From Desulfurellaceae bacterium (lineage in GTDB: Bacteria > Campylobacterota_A > Desulfurellia > Desulfurellales > Hippeaceae), in contig WFYS01000079.1 in the NCBI GenBank assembly GCA_015490005.1, forward strand, positions 1 through 48,719: DNA of 48,719 nt, given 5' to 3'. The position numbers and the translations under genes are program-made. This document shows positions 8,405-16,245 of the stretch, in pieces (the first letter of the stretch is position 1; each line of letters begins with the position of its first letter). The notes under the pieces were generated by a model. The model was given only the letters and a program-made list of their open reading frames with translations, was not told where the DNA came from and did not search any database.

Positions 8405-8470
8405 AATGTCCACTGACTGCCCACCTTCAGCCACGTGGACCGAGCCTCACCTGGTTCGCGTGGCTTTATT
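8405..8470 (+). ncRNA. Candidate structured RNA or attenuator
   Basis: About 60% GC over ~60 bases, set between very AT-rich flanks. Hairpin A pairs GTCCAC (8408-8413) with GTGGAC (8435-8440). Hairpin B pairs AGCCACG (8429-8435) with CGTGGCT (8459-8465) and can extend inward to about 14 pairs with several G-U, then runs into TTATT. A and B share 8435-8440, so only one can form. That is the layout of an antiterminator/terminator switch, or of a ~75-base small RNA ending in a weak terminator. I do not recognise a known riboswitch family and see no reading frame. Confidence 0.4.
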
Positions 8471-8501
8471 AGTTGCAAATGAAACTAATCTTTAATATAA
8501 T
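8470..8501 (+). promoter_or_regulatory. marR-emrAB promoter with MarR-type operator
   Basis: TTGCAA (8473-8478), a 17-bp spacer and a perfect TATAAT (8496-8501). The 18-bp imperfect palindrome TAGTTGCAAATGAAACTA (8470-8487, form TAGTTnCAnnTGnAACTA) overlaps the -35 box. Seventeen of these bases recur unchanged at the tolC promoter (18691-18707). The transcript should start about 7 bases past the -10, at or next to the ATG at 8509, so the mRNA is probably leaderless. Confidence 0.7.
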
Positions 8502-8508
8502 TCACAAT

Positions 8509-8961
8509 ATGTCAAAAGAGCCATTAGGAAAGTGGATTTCTATTCTCTATAGATACTCCATGATTTACTCCAATTACTTCTTAAAAAATTTTGGCATGAG
8601 TGGCGGCCAATTACCTTTTTTCATGAATATAATAAAGCATCCTGGTATAACTCAGGATGAATTATCAAAATTCATAAAGATAGACAAAAGCACTACAGCG
8701 AGAGCTATAAAAAGTCTTATTCAAAGTGGGTTTGTGATAAAAGAAATAGACAAAAAGGACAAAAGGGCGCATAGACTCTATCCTACAAGCAAAGCTATAA
8801 AAGCAAAAGAGGTAGTTTTGAAGAACGCAAGAAAATGGGATAACGTACTCCTTAAAGGTCTTTCTAAAGATGAAAGAAAAATAGTTAGGGAAGCCCTAGA
8901 AATTATGGTAAATAACGCACTTCAATACATTAATGCAAAGGAGAGAGATTATGAAAAATAA
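8509..8961 (+). CDS. MarR-family repressor of the EmrAB pump
   Basis: 150 residues with the MarR winged-helix layout: an N-terminal dimerisation helix (KWISILYRYSMIYSNYF), the HTH ITQDELSKFIKIDKSTTARAIKSLIQSG, the wing KKDKRAHRLYPT, and C-terminal helices. Such proteins repress efflux genes and release DNA on binding a substrate-like ligand. Its position ahead of emrA-emrB parallels EmrR/MprA of E. coli. The start at 8509 is preferred over ATG 8479 or TTG 8473, because those codons lie within the operator and -35 box. There is no Shine-Dalgarno. The end overlaps emrA by 11 bases. Confidence 0.88.
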   Translation: MSKEPLGKWISILYRYSMIYSNYFLKNFGMSGGQLPFFMNIIKHPGITQDELSKFIKIDKSTTARAIKSLIQSGFVIKEIDKKDKRAHRLYPTSKAIKAKEVVLKNARKWDNVLLKGLSKDERKIVREALEIMVNNALQYINAKERDYEK

Positions 8962-9922
8962 GAAAAATTTTTTGGCTTTGGTTGTTGTACTTATCTTTGC
9001 AATTGGCATATTCCTATTTTTACAATACAAAAGCACCCATATCTCAACAGATGATTCATATATCACAAACAACATCTATTGGGTCAACCCCCGTGTATCA
9101 GGCACAATAAAGAAGGTTTACATAGACGATAATGAATACGTAAAAAAAGGGCAAATATTAGCCGAAATTGACAGTAAACCTTACTGGATTGAAGAGCAAA
9201 AAGCACAAGCAAACACAGAGGTATATAAAGCAAAGATAAACGAGGCAAAAGCTTTAATTAAAGCATCACAATCACAAATAGATTTAGTCAAAGCCCAATT
9301 AAATAAAGCCACCTGGGACTTTAACAGGGCAAAAAATCTATTTAAAAAGGGTGTTATATCAAAGGATGTATATGAAAAATATCTAACCAACCTAAAGGTG
9401 TTAAAAGCTACCCTAAAAGCAAAAGAAGACCAACTCACACAAGCCAAATTATCTCTCGTAAGTCTAAATAGGGCATTAAAACTTGCAAAAAGCCAGCTAA
9501 ACTTGGCAAAACTCAATTTGTCATACACCATTATAAAAGCCCCTCATAGTGGATTTATAACAAAGAAAAACATAGAAATTGGAAAGTTCGTATCACCTCA
9601 GCTGCCTATATGTGCAATTGTACCCGAGAAAGGCGCATGGATTGTTTCAAATTATAAAGAAACGCAACTTTACAAAATTAAAGTTGGAGAACCTGTAGAA
9701 ATTTCCATAGATGCTTATCCATCAAAAACATTTAAAGGGCGCGTGCAAAGCATTCAATACGGAAGTGGCGAGGCATTCTCACTATTCCCACCACAAAACG
9801 CCTCTGGAAACTGGATAAAAGTTGTTCAAAGGGTTCCTGTTAAAATTGTTTTCAACAAAAAACCAACTGTACCTTTGAGGGTCGGTATGTCTTGTGAGAC
9901 CGTTGTTTTAGTCGAAAAATGA
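8951..9922 (+). CDS. emrA: EmrA-like membrane fusion (HlyD-family) protein
   Basis: 323 residues. One N-terminal membrane helix (about residues 7-25, LALVVVLIFAIGIFLFLQ) anchors a periplasmic adaptor. It contains a biotinyl-lipoyl half (GTIKKVYIDDNEYVKKGQIL), a long alpha-helical hairpin (about residues 70-190) rich in A/K/Q, the second lipoyl half (IKAPHSGFITKKNIEIGKFV) and a beta-barrel region ending LRVGMSCETVVLV. It should connect EmrB to a TolC channel. ATG 8951 follows AAAGGAGAG within the marR end. Its likely outer-membrane partner is encoded at 18738-20030 and shares the operator. Confidence 0.92.
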   Translation: MKNKKNFLALVVVLIFAIGIFLFLQYKSTHISTDDSYITNNIYWVNPRVSGTIKKVYIDDNEYVKKGQILAEIDSKPYWIEEQKAQANTEVYKAKINEAKALIKASQSQIDLVKAQLNKATWDFNRAKNLFKKGVISKDVYEKYLTNLKVLKATLKAKEDQLTQAKLSLVSLNRALKLAKSQLNLAKLNLSYTIIKAPHSGFITKKNIEIGKFVSPQLPICAIVPEKGAWIVSNYKETQLYKIKVGEPVEISIDAYPSKTFKGRVQSIQYGSGEAFSLFPPQNASGNWIKVVQRVPVKIVFNKKPTVPLRVGMSCETVVLVEK

Positions 9923-11448
9923 GTGAAGAGCATGTAAATAAATGGATTATAGCTATATCGGTTATTCTTCCTACATTAATGGAAATTGTTGATACAACAA
10001 TAGTTAACGTATCTCTGCCTCACATTAGAGGTGGGCTTAGTGTTTCAATAGATGAGTCAACATGGGTTTTAACATCATATATGGTTTCAAATGCTATAAT
10101 AATACCAATCACTGGATGGCTTTCTGTTAAATTTGGAAGAAAGAGATATCTAACCTTCTCTATTTTTGCCTTCTCGTTTTTTTCTTTTATATGTGGATAT
10201 GCGCCATCTTTTTTGCTTCTTGTAGTGGCAAGGTTTATGCAAGGTATTGCAGGTGGTGCACTTCAGCCAATATCCCAAGCAATTCTATTAGAATCTTTTC
10301 CTAAAGAACAACGTGGAATGGCTATGGCGGTTTTTGGTATGGGAGTGGTGGTAGGACCAATTTTAGGCCCTGTTCTGGGAGGCTGGATAACAGACAATTG
10401 GGGTTGGCGGTGGATATTTTTCATAAACATACCAATAGGTCTTCTGTCGGTATTCTTGATAAATCTATTTGTGTTCGACCCAAGTTATATTAAAAATGCC
10501 AAATCAGAGAAAATCGATTATATTGGTTTAGGCCTTCTCGCCATAGCTGTCAGTTCTCTGCAGATATTGCTAGACAATGCCCAAAGAAAAGATTGGTTTG
10601 AGTCACGTTTTATAACAACGCTGGCAATAATATCATTTATAGGGTTTGTTCTTTTTATTTACAACGAAATCAAGGTAAAACATCCTGTAGTTAATTTAAA
10701 AATATTCAAAGATAAAAATTTCTCCATAGGCAACTTTGTAATGTTCTTAGGCTTCTTTGGCTTTTTTGGGACAATAGTCCTTCTTCCTCTTTATTTGCAA
10801 AATCTAATGGGTTATACAGCGTTTTTGGCCGGTCTTGTGTTAGGCCCTGGAGCTTTAACTACATTAATAGGCATGCCGGTAACTGGAAAACTATTAGGAA
10901 AAGGCTATGATGCAAGAAAATTGCTTTTTTTAAGCCTGGTTATTAATGCTGTAGCCGTTGATATAATGGCTCATTTCAATCTTCAAGCAGACTTTATAAG
11001 CGTAATATTGCCAAGAGCCCTACAGGGTTTTGCCATATCCCTATTCTTTGTTCCGCTCGCTGCGGTAACATTCGCAAATGTAGAAAACGAGGATATGGGG
11101 AATGCATCAGGCATTTTTAATTTTATCAGAAACATAGGCGGTAGTTTTGGCACATCAATTGTTATGACAATACTAACACGAAGGGCGCAATTTCATCAAT
11201 CTCAACTTGTTGAAAACCTTACCACGTTAAACGATACCTTTAATCAGGCTATTCAAGTTTTGAACATAAACTTTCACTCTCTAATGCAGCAATATGGAGT
11301 AATTTATAGAGAACTTTTGAGACAATCCATGATGCTTGCCTTCAACGATTCTTTCTATTTTTGTGCGGCACTTTTCGTTTTACTTATGCCTTCTGTATTC
11401 TTCATAGGTAAGTTTAAAGGTAAAATCGATATGTCTAAGTTGCATTAA
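9919..11448 (+). CDS. emrB: EmrB-like DHA2-family drug:proton antiporter
   Basis: 509 residues, strongly hydrophobic, with the spacing of a 14-helix major facilitator of the DHA2 family. Family motifs: DTTIVNVSLPHI in the first helix, ESTWVLTSYMVSNAIIIPITGWLSVKFGRK, RFMQGIAGGALQPISQAIL, and the motif C-like GMGVVVGPILGPVLGGWITDNWGWRWIF (split here by a helix break). It exports hydrophobic toxic compounds using the proton gradient. ATGA overlap with emrA indicates coupling in a single marR-emrA-emrB operon. The substrate cannot be told from sequence. Confidence 0.93.
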   Translation: MSEEHVNKWIIAISVILPTLMEIVDTTIVNVSLPHIRGGLSVSIDESTWVLTSYMVSNAIIIPITGWLSVKFGRKRYLTFSIFAFSFFSFICGYAPSFLLLVVARFMQGIAGGALQPISQAILLESFPKEQRGMAMAVFGMGVVVGPILGPVLGGWITDNWGWRWIFFINIPIGLLSVFLINLFVFDPSYIKNAKSEKIDYIGLGLLAIAVSSLQILLDNAQRKDWFESRFITTLAIISFIGFVLFIYNEIKVKHPVVNLKIFKDKNFSIGNFVMFLGFFGFFGTIVLLPLYLQNLMGYTAFLAGLVLGPGALTTLIGMPVTGKLLGKGYDARKLLFLSLVINAVAVDIMAHFNLQADFISVILPRALQGFAISLFFVPLAAVTFANVENEDMGNASGIFNFIRNIGGSFGTSIVMTILTRRAQFHQSQLVENLTTLNDTFNQAIQVLNINFHSLMQQYGVIYRELLRQSMMLAFNDSFYFCAALFVLLMPSVFFIGKFKGKIDMSKLH

Positions 11449-11492
11449 AGAAATAATTATTTTAATATAGTGAAAAATAGTGGAGGTGGTTT

Positions 11493-12581
11493 ATGGATAT
11501 TAAATACGATTTAAAACCAAAATCACAAAGAAGAACAGAACAATTTAAGCCAGACAAGCCCTTGCCATTTGGGTCATTAAGAACAGACCACATGTTCATC
11601 ATGGATTACAAAGACGGAGAATGGAAAAACCCCCGCATTAAAGCCTATGGACCGATAGAAGTCTCACCTGGTGCAGTGGTTTTGCATTACGGACAATCAA
11701 TTTTTGAAGGAGCCAAGGCATTCAAACACGATGATGGAGAAATATATACATTTAGATTAGACATGAATGCAAAAAGGATGAACAAATCGGCCGATATACT
11801 ATGTATTCCTCACATACCAGAAGATGTACAAATAGAGGCGGTGCACGCTTTGATAGATGTTGATAGATTGTGGTTTCCAGAACAAGAGGGTGCATCGCTC
11901 TACATAAGACCGTTTATATTTGCAACGCAAGATTCCTTAGGGCTTCATACAAGCACAGAATACAAATTCATGGTTATACTATCACCTAGCGGCCCCTACT
12001 ATCCAAACGGCTTCACTAAACCCATAAAATTATTAATCACAAAGAAATTTCACAGAGCAGCACCTGGAGGGACGGGGAGTGCAAAAGCAGCAGGAAACTA
12101 TGCTGCAAGCCTACAAGCTGGTGAATTTGCTTCAAAATTTGGTGCTAGTCAGGTATTGTATTTAGACGTAACCAATACATACATTGAAGAAGCAGGTGCA
12201 ATGAATCATTACCACATACTCAAAGGCGGAACTGTTGTGATACCTGAATTCACAGACACAATATTAAAATCTATAACAAGCCAAAGCATTATGGAAATTG
12301 CTAACAAAATAGACATGAAGGCAAAACAAGAGCGTGTAAGGTTGGATGATTTTATAGAAGGAGTAAAAAGTGGTGAAATTGTAGAGGCGGGTGGATTTGG
12401 AACAGCAGCAGTGATATCACCCGTTGGTGAATACGTTTTTGAAGACGGAAACTCAATAATTGTAAATAATAACGAAATCGGTGAATACTCTAGAAAGATT
12501 TATGAATACTATACAGGCATACAAACAGGTAAAATAGAGGCTCCAAAAGGTTGGCTGCAAAAGGTGGCAAAAAGGGTATGA
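11493..12581 (+). CDS. ilvE: Branched-chain amino acid aminotransferase
   Basis: 362 residues, fold-type IV PLP aminotransferase of the longer BCAT form. Visible marks are GPIEVSPGAVVLHYGQSIFEGAKAF, FRLDMNAKRMNKSAD, SLYIRPFIFAT, the PLP lysine in GTGSAKAAGNYAAS and the EEAGAMN phosphate-site segment. It interconverts Leu/Ile/Val and their 2-oxo acids with glutamate/2-oxoglutarate. GGAGGTGG precedes the ATG. Its stop overlaps mqnA as ATGA, an unusual partner. A complete branched-chain amino acid importer lies at 43.3-47.8 kb. Confidence 0.94.
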   Translation: MDIKYDLKPKSQRRTEQFKPDKPLPFGSLRTDHMFIMDYKDGEWKNPRIKAYGPIEVSPGAVVLHYGQSIFEGAKAFKHDDGEIYTFRLDMNAKRMNKSADILCIPHIPEDVQIEAVHALIDVDRLWFPEQEGASLYIRPFIFATQDSLGLHTSTEYKFMVILSPSGPYYPNGFTKPIKLLITKKFHRAAPGGTGSAKAAGNYAASLQAGEFASKFGASQVLYLDVTNTYIEEAGAMNHYHILKGGTVVIPEFTDTILKSITSQSIMEIANKIDMKAKQERVRLDDFIEGVKSGEIVEAGGFGTAAVISPVGEYVFEDGNSIIVNNNEIGEYSRKIYEYYTGIQTGKIEAPKGWLQKVAKRV

Positions 12582-13327
12582 GAGTCGCTCTTGTCGAATT
12601 CTTGAACGCCGTACCCCTTTACTATGCCTTAAAAAAGCACATTATCAACAACAATTTCGAATTTTTATCAGACGTGCCGAGCCAGTGCGCTCGGTTTCTC
12701 TTTGAAAATAAGGTGGACATAAGCAACGCATCTATTGTGGAATACGTTAATTCGGATAGCTACAAAATATTAAGGGATGGTTGCATATCGACTACAAAAA
12801 AAGTCAAAAGCGTTGTCTTCTTTCTCTACAAACCCCTCAGCATGGTAAAAACAGTCAAACTTGACAAAAATTCGAAAACGTCTAATGCGCTTGCAAAGGT
12901 GCTTTTTGCACATAAATACAGAATGACCGTTGATTATGTTTTTGAAGGAGAAGCGGATTGTGAATTAGTAATAGGAGATAGGGCGTTAAAACGTTTGAAA
13001 AATGCATCCAATACAATAGATTTAGCAGTTGAATGGTATGAGTTTACCCGCCTTCCATTTGTATTCGCGGCATGGATAACAAATAAAAATCTCGATAATT
13101 ATATTGTAGAAAAATTTTTGGAAGCAAAAGAGATTGGGAAAAAGCTTACTAATCAAATATGCGATGAGTATTCTAACATTGTTCCAAAAGACGAGTGCTT
13201 AAGTTACCTGACCGACAATATATCATACGATTTAGACGAAGAGAAAAAAGAGTCCATCGAAACCTTCTTTAACCTCGCTTACAAATGCGGAGCAATAAAA
13301 CAAAAGAAAAAGCTCCTTTTTATTTAG
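12578..13327 (+). CDS. mqnA: Chorismate dehydratase of the futalosine menaquinone pathway
   Basis: 249 residues of the periplasmic-binding-protein-like MqnA/MqnD fold. Characteristic parts are MRVALVEFLNAVPLYYAL, the DVPSQCARFLFENKVDISNASIVEY pocket region (read in two parts), KSVVFFLYKPLS and DCELVIGDRALK, then the LPFVFAAW segment typical of MqnA. It converts chorismate to 3-[(1-carboxyvinyl)oxy]benzoate, the first step of the alternative menaquinone route. The start is ATG 12578, overlapping the ilvE stop, because the residues from 12551 are translated ilvE tail. It converges with mlaD, overlapping by 8 bases. Confidence 0.85.
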   Translation: MRVALVEFLNAVPLYYALKKHIINNNFEFLSDVPSQCARFLFENKVDISNASIVEYVNSDSYKILRDGCISTTKKVKSVVFFLYKPLSMVKTVKLDKNSKTSNALAKVLFAHKYRMTVDYVFEGEADCELVIGDRALKRLKNASNTIDLAVEWYEFTRLPFVFAAWITNKNLDNYIVEKFLEAKEIGKKLTNQICDEYSNIVPKDECLSYLTDNISYDLDEEKKESIETFFNLAYKCGAIKQKKKLLFI

Positions 13328-14738
13328 GCGATATGGATGGCGCCTTTGTCAAAAGGTACTTTATATCATCGCTAGAAAATTCAATACCACCACCTAAAAA
13401 TGCCGTTCTCGTCCTAGAATTCAGTATTTCATCTACACCTCCAAATATATCAAAGTGGCGTAATAATCTATAAGTCAATTGAAATTTCATATGTGCATTT
13501 GTATCCCTCATATCATTTGAGTGGTTAAAATCAAACATATCCAAACTAGCCTTTAATTTGTCTCCCATAGCATAATAATCAACCCCGGCGCCAAAGGTTG
13601 ACTCTTCTATTCCAGCCCTGAGAACAAAATCGTAGTATCTTTTTCCCATCATTGCATTAAACCTTGTTACGGTATCTGTGCTTTTTGGATTTTCAGAATG
13701 CTCGTAATCAAGTTCATTCACAGCTCCAATCCTGTAAAATTTATCAGGCATTGTGTAAATATCAACGTTAATAATACCCTTGCTGTAAGAGTCCCTAAAA
13801 TTGTACTCAGAACCTGCGTATGTGTTTAAAGCGATTTGGTCCCCACGAGTTAGATATCCTCTAATGCTTCTCAAGGTAGCATTGAGGTTATTGTAAGCTT
13901 CATCGTTGTTTACAAGTTTCCCTAGGGTACCTTTGCCTTTGTCTATCTTAGATGCTATGTTTTTTATGTGACTTGAAGCACCATTTATATTGTCATAAAG
14001 AGAATCATCCACAAAGAGCTTACCTAAAGAGCCCTTACCTTTCTTTAAGTTATTGCTTAGAAGGTATACATTCTCTAACGTTTCATTTAACTTTTGCATG
14101 GCTATTCTTGCATTTTCTACAGCTAACCTAACATCTTTTCTGTTATCCTTGAGAATCTCAGACAAAGTCTCCATTGATTTATTGAAGTTTGCAATAGCCT
14201 GCTTTATGTTCTGTCTATTCTCTGCTACAACATCATTCAACTGCTGTGAAAGCTCGCTAATTTTTTCTATTGCCTTCGATATATTCTGCCTGTTTTGTTG
14301 ATTGAAGACTTTATTGATATTCGTAACCAATGTACCTATGTCTGCAGGTGATACGGTTCTCGCCAAATAATCGCCGTTATGCAAATATTGGTTTGACTTT
14401 CCATACTCAATTTCCAAGCTCTTTTCACCTAGCAAGCTCTTGCTTTTAACAATTGCTACAGAATCTTTTGGAATCTTATACTTGCTGAAAATATTCAACG
14501 CAACCACAGCTTTACCGTTTTTTAAGAAAATATTGTTAACATATCCAACATCAACTCCCGCAATCTTTACCTTTGTCTTTACGTCAAGACCAGAAATATC
14601 ATTAAACACCGCATAAACTGTATAAACTGGTCTTTTCTTTAACGTTAACTTTCCCATCTGAGTCGAAAGCCAAACTAAAACCAGCAGAATCGCAAGTACA
14701 AATAAACCAACTATAAATTCGGATTTTTTATTAGTCAT
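13320..14738 (-). CDS. MlaD-like MCE protein with helical stalk and beta-rich C-terminus
   Basis: 472 residues. One membrane helix (8-25) and an MCE domain (about 37-113, with GLDVKTKVKIAGVDVGYV) mark an MlaD-type lipid-binding subunit. Next is a long amphipathic helical stretch (135-230) carrying NRQN/NRKD motifs about every 25 residues, then two copies of GKGxLGKL (near 235 and 269). The last ~160 residues alternate polar and aromatic/hydrophobic residues and end GGGIEFSSDDIKYLL, which looks like outer-membrane beta strands. E. coli MlaD is only 183 residues. CAGGAG at 14745-14750 supports the start at 14738; the start overlaps the end of mlaF. Confidence 0.85.
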   Translation of the reverse strand: MTNKKSEFIVGLFVLAILLVLVWLSTQMGKLTLKKRPVYTVYAVFNDISGLDVKTKVKIAGVDVGYVNNIFLKNGKAVVALNIFSKYKIPKDSVAIVKSKSLLGEKSLEIEYGKSNQYLHNGDYLARTVSPADIGTLVTNINKVFNQQNRQNISKAIEKISELSQQLNDVVAENRQNIKQAIANFNKSMETLSEILKDNRKDVRLAVENARIAMQKLNETLENVYLLSNNLKKGKGSLGKLFVDDSLYDNINGASSHIKNIASKIDKGKGTLGKLVNNDEAYNNLNATLRSIRGYLTRGDQIALNTYAGSEYNFRDSYSKGIINVDIYTMPDKFYRIGAVNELDYEHSENPKSTDTVTRFNAMMGKRYYDFVLRAGIEESTFGAGVDYYAMGDKLKASLDMFDFNHSNDMRDTNAHMKFQLTYRLLRHFDIFGGVDEILNSRTRTAFLGGGIEFSSDDIKYLLTKAPSISPK

Positions 14739-15477
14739 TTTTCTCTCCTGCAAAATAACTTTCTAAAAACTCCCTCACAACAGGACTCTGGGAGTTTATG
14801 ATTGTATTTTTATCCCCAAACTCAATAATCTTTCCCCTATGCAAAAAACCTATGTTATCAGCAATTTTAAATGTTAAGGCCAAATCGTGACTTATAATAA
14901 AGCAAGTTGTCTTAAGCTTTGTCTGCATATCCTTAATCAATCTCGCAATAGACATAGAAGTAATTGGATCAAGCCCCGTGGTTGGTTCATCGAAAAATAT
15001 GATTTTTGGCTTTGTAACTATAGCCCTCGCCAGACCAACCCTTTTTCTCATGCCACCAGAGAGTTCTGAGGGCATCTTTTCCTCTATTCCTTCCAATTCA
15101 ACAAGCTTTAATGTTTCCTTAACTATCTCTTCGGCCTTCTTTCTACTTTTTACTATTTTACGCTCAATCAAAGGAAAGGCAACATTATTAAACACATTAT
15201 ATGAGTCAAATAGGGCAGCATCTTGAAACAAAACTCCAAAATTCAACCTAATCTTTTTTAGCTCCTCATCATTAACTCTTACTATATCCTCGTCGTAGAA
15301 CATTATTGAACCACTATCTGGCTTTAAAAGACCAATGATACTTTTCAGCAACACACTCTTTCCCGCACCACTCTTTCCGATAATAACAGTTATCTTTCCT
15401 TCTTCGATATTTAAATTCAAACCATCTAAAACGGTTTGTCTATAAAATGACTTCTTTAACTCCTTAACTTTTATCAT
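14731..15477 (-). CDS. mlaF: MlaF-like ABC transporter ATPase
   Basis: 248 residues. Walker A GKSGAGKSVLLKSI, Q-loop FGVLFQDAALFDS, the Mla-type signature LSGGMRKRVGLARA, Walker B IIFFDEPTTGLDP and switch histidine ISHDL are all present. It powers lipid movement between inner and outer membrane together with MlaE and the MCE protein. It lies 2 bases after mlaE and overlaps the MCE gene by 8 bases, so the three are one transcription unit. Confidence 0.93.
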   Translation of the reverse strand: MIKVKELKKSFYRQTVLDGLNLNIEEGKITVIIGKSGAGKSVLLKSIIGLLKPDSGSIMFYDEDIVRVNDEELKKIRLNFGVLFQDAALFDSYNVFNNVAFPLIERKIVKSRKKAEEIVKETLKLVELEGIEEKMPSELSGGMRKRVGLARAIVTKPKIIFFDEPTTGLDPITSMSIARLIKDMQTKLKTTCFIISHDLALTFKIADNIGFLHRGKIIEFGDKNTIINSQSPVVREFLESYFAGEKND

Positions 15478-15479
15478 AG

Positions 15480-16244
15480 CTAAAACAAAAACGCCGTTAA
15501 AAAGTAGTCTGCAACAAGTACACTAACACTTGCAGCAACTACAGCTTTTGTTGTTGAAACACCCACTCCCTTTGAACCGCCTTTTGTCGTCATACCCATA
15601 TAACAGCCAATCAAAGAAATTATTAAACCGAAAACGGCCGCCTTTATTAAACCGTATGTTAAATCTGGAGTCTCTATATAAATCTGAATATTTTTTATGT
15701 AGGCCACAGGATTCAGATGCAAAACACCTACACCTACAACATATCCACCAATATTACCTACTGCATTCGCCAAAACTACAAGAGCAGGAAGCATAACAAC
15801 CGTCGCAACAATGCGCGGAGCAACCAAAAAATTTATAGGATTAACCGCCATTACTTCTAAAGCATCAATCTGCTGTGTAACCCTCATCGTGCCGATTTCC
15901 GCAGCTATTGCAGATATATTCCTTGCCACAATCATCAAAGCTGTCAAAACAGGTGCTAGCTCGCGCCCCAAAGATACAGCAACCGTATACCCTATCATAT
16001 TCTCTGCGCCAAATTTATGGAAACCATGATAGATCTGCAAAACCTCAACCATGCCAACAAACATCGATGTTAAAAATACGATTAGTGTTGATTTAACACC
16101 AATAAAGTACATCTGTTCGAAGGTCAAATGCACCCTCGGTTTTTCAAGAAGAGATTTTAAAAATTGAAAGAGTAATATAAGCATGCCGCCTAAATCGGCT
16201 ATAAAATCTATAACAAACCTGCCAATAATCGCTACAAATTCCAT
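15480..16244 (-). CDS. mlaE: MlaE-like ABC permease
   Basis: 254 residues, five to six membrane segments. The MlaE family signature is clear: VVEVLQIYHGFHKFGAEN-like segment, VAVSLGRELAPVLTALMIVARNISAIAAEIGTMRVTQQIDALEVM (read in parts), and VAPRIVATVVMLPALV. The start is taken at 16244 (MEFVAIIGRF), preceded by GAAGG and one base after the alr stop. The longer frame from 16286 would overlap alr by 41 bases. Part of the alr-mlaE-mlaF-mlaD unit. Confidence 0.92.
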   Translation of the reverse strand: MEFVAIIGRFVIDFIADLGGMLILLFQFLKSLLEKPRVHLTFEQMYFIGVKSTLIVFLTSMFVGMVEVLQIYHGFHKFGAENMIGYTVAVSLGRELAPVLTALMIVARNISAIAAEIGTMRVTQQIDALEVMAVNPINFLVAPRIVATVVMLPALVVLANAVGNIGGYVVGVGVLHLNPVAYIKNIQIYIETPDLTYGLIKAAVFGLIISLIGCYMGMTTKGGSKGVGVSTTKAVVAASVSVLVADYFLTAFLF

Positions 16245-16245
16245 T

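Noticed and set aside
8405-8470. tRNA, SRP RNA, cobalamin or c-di-GMP riboswitch
   Set aside because: No cloverleaf, no conserved SRP loop or B12 box, and the consensus of familiar riboswitches does not fit. Kept as an unknown structured RNA.
8473-8508. TTG 8473 or ATG 8479 as the marR start
   Set aside because: These codons are inside the operator and -35 box, before the predicted transcript start. The MarR domain is complete from 8509.
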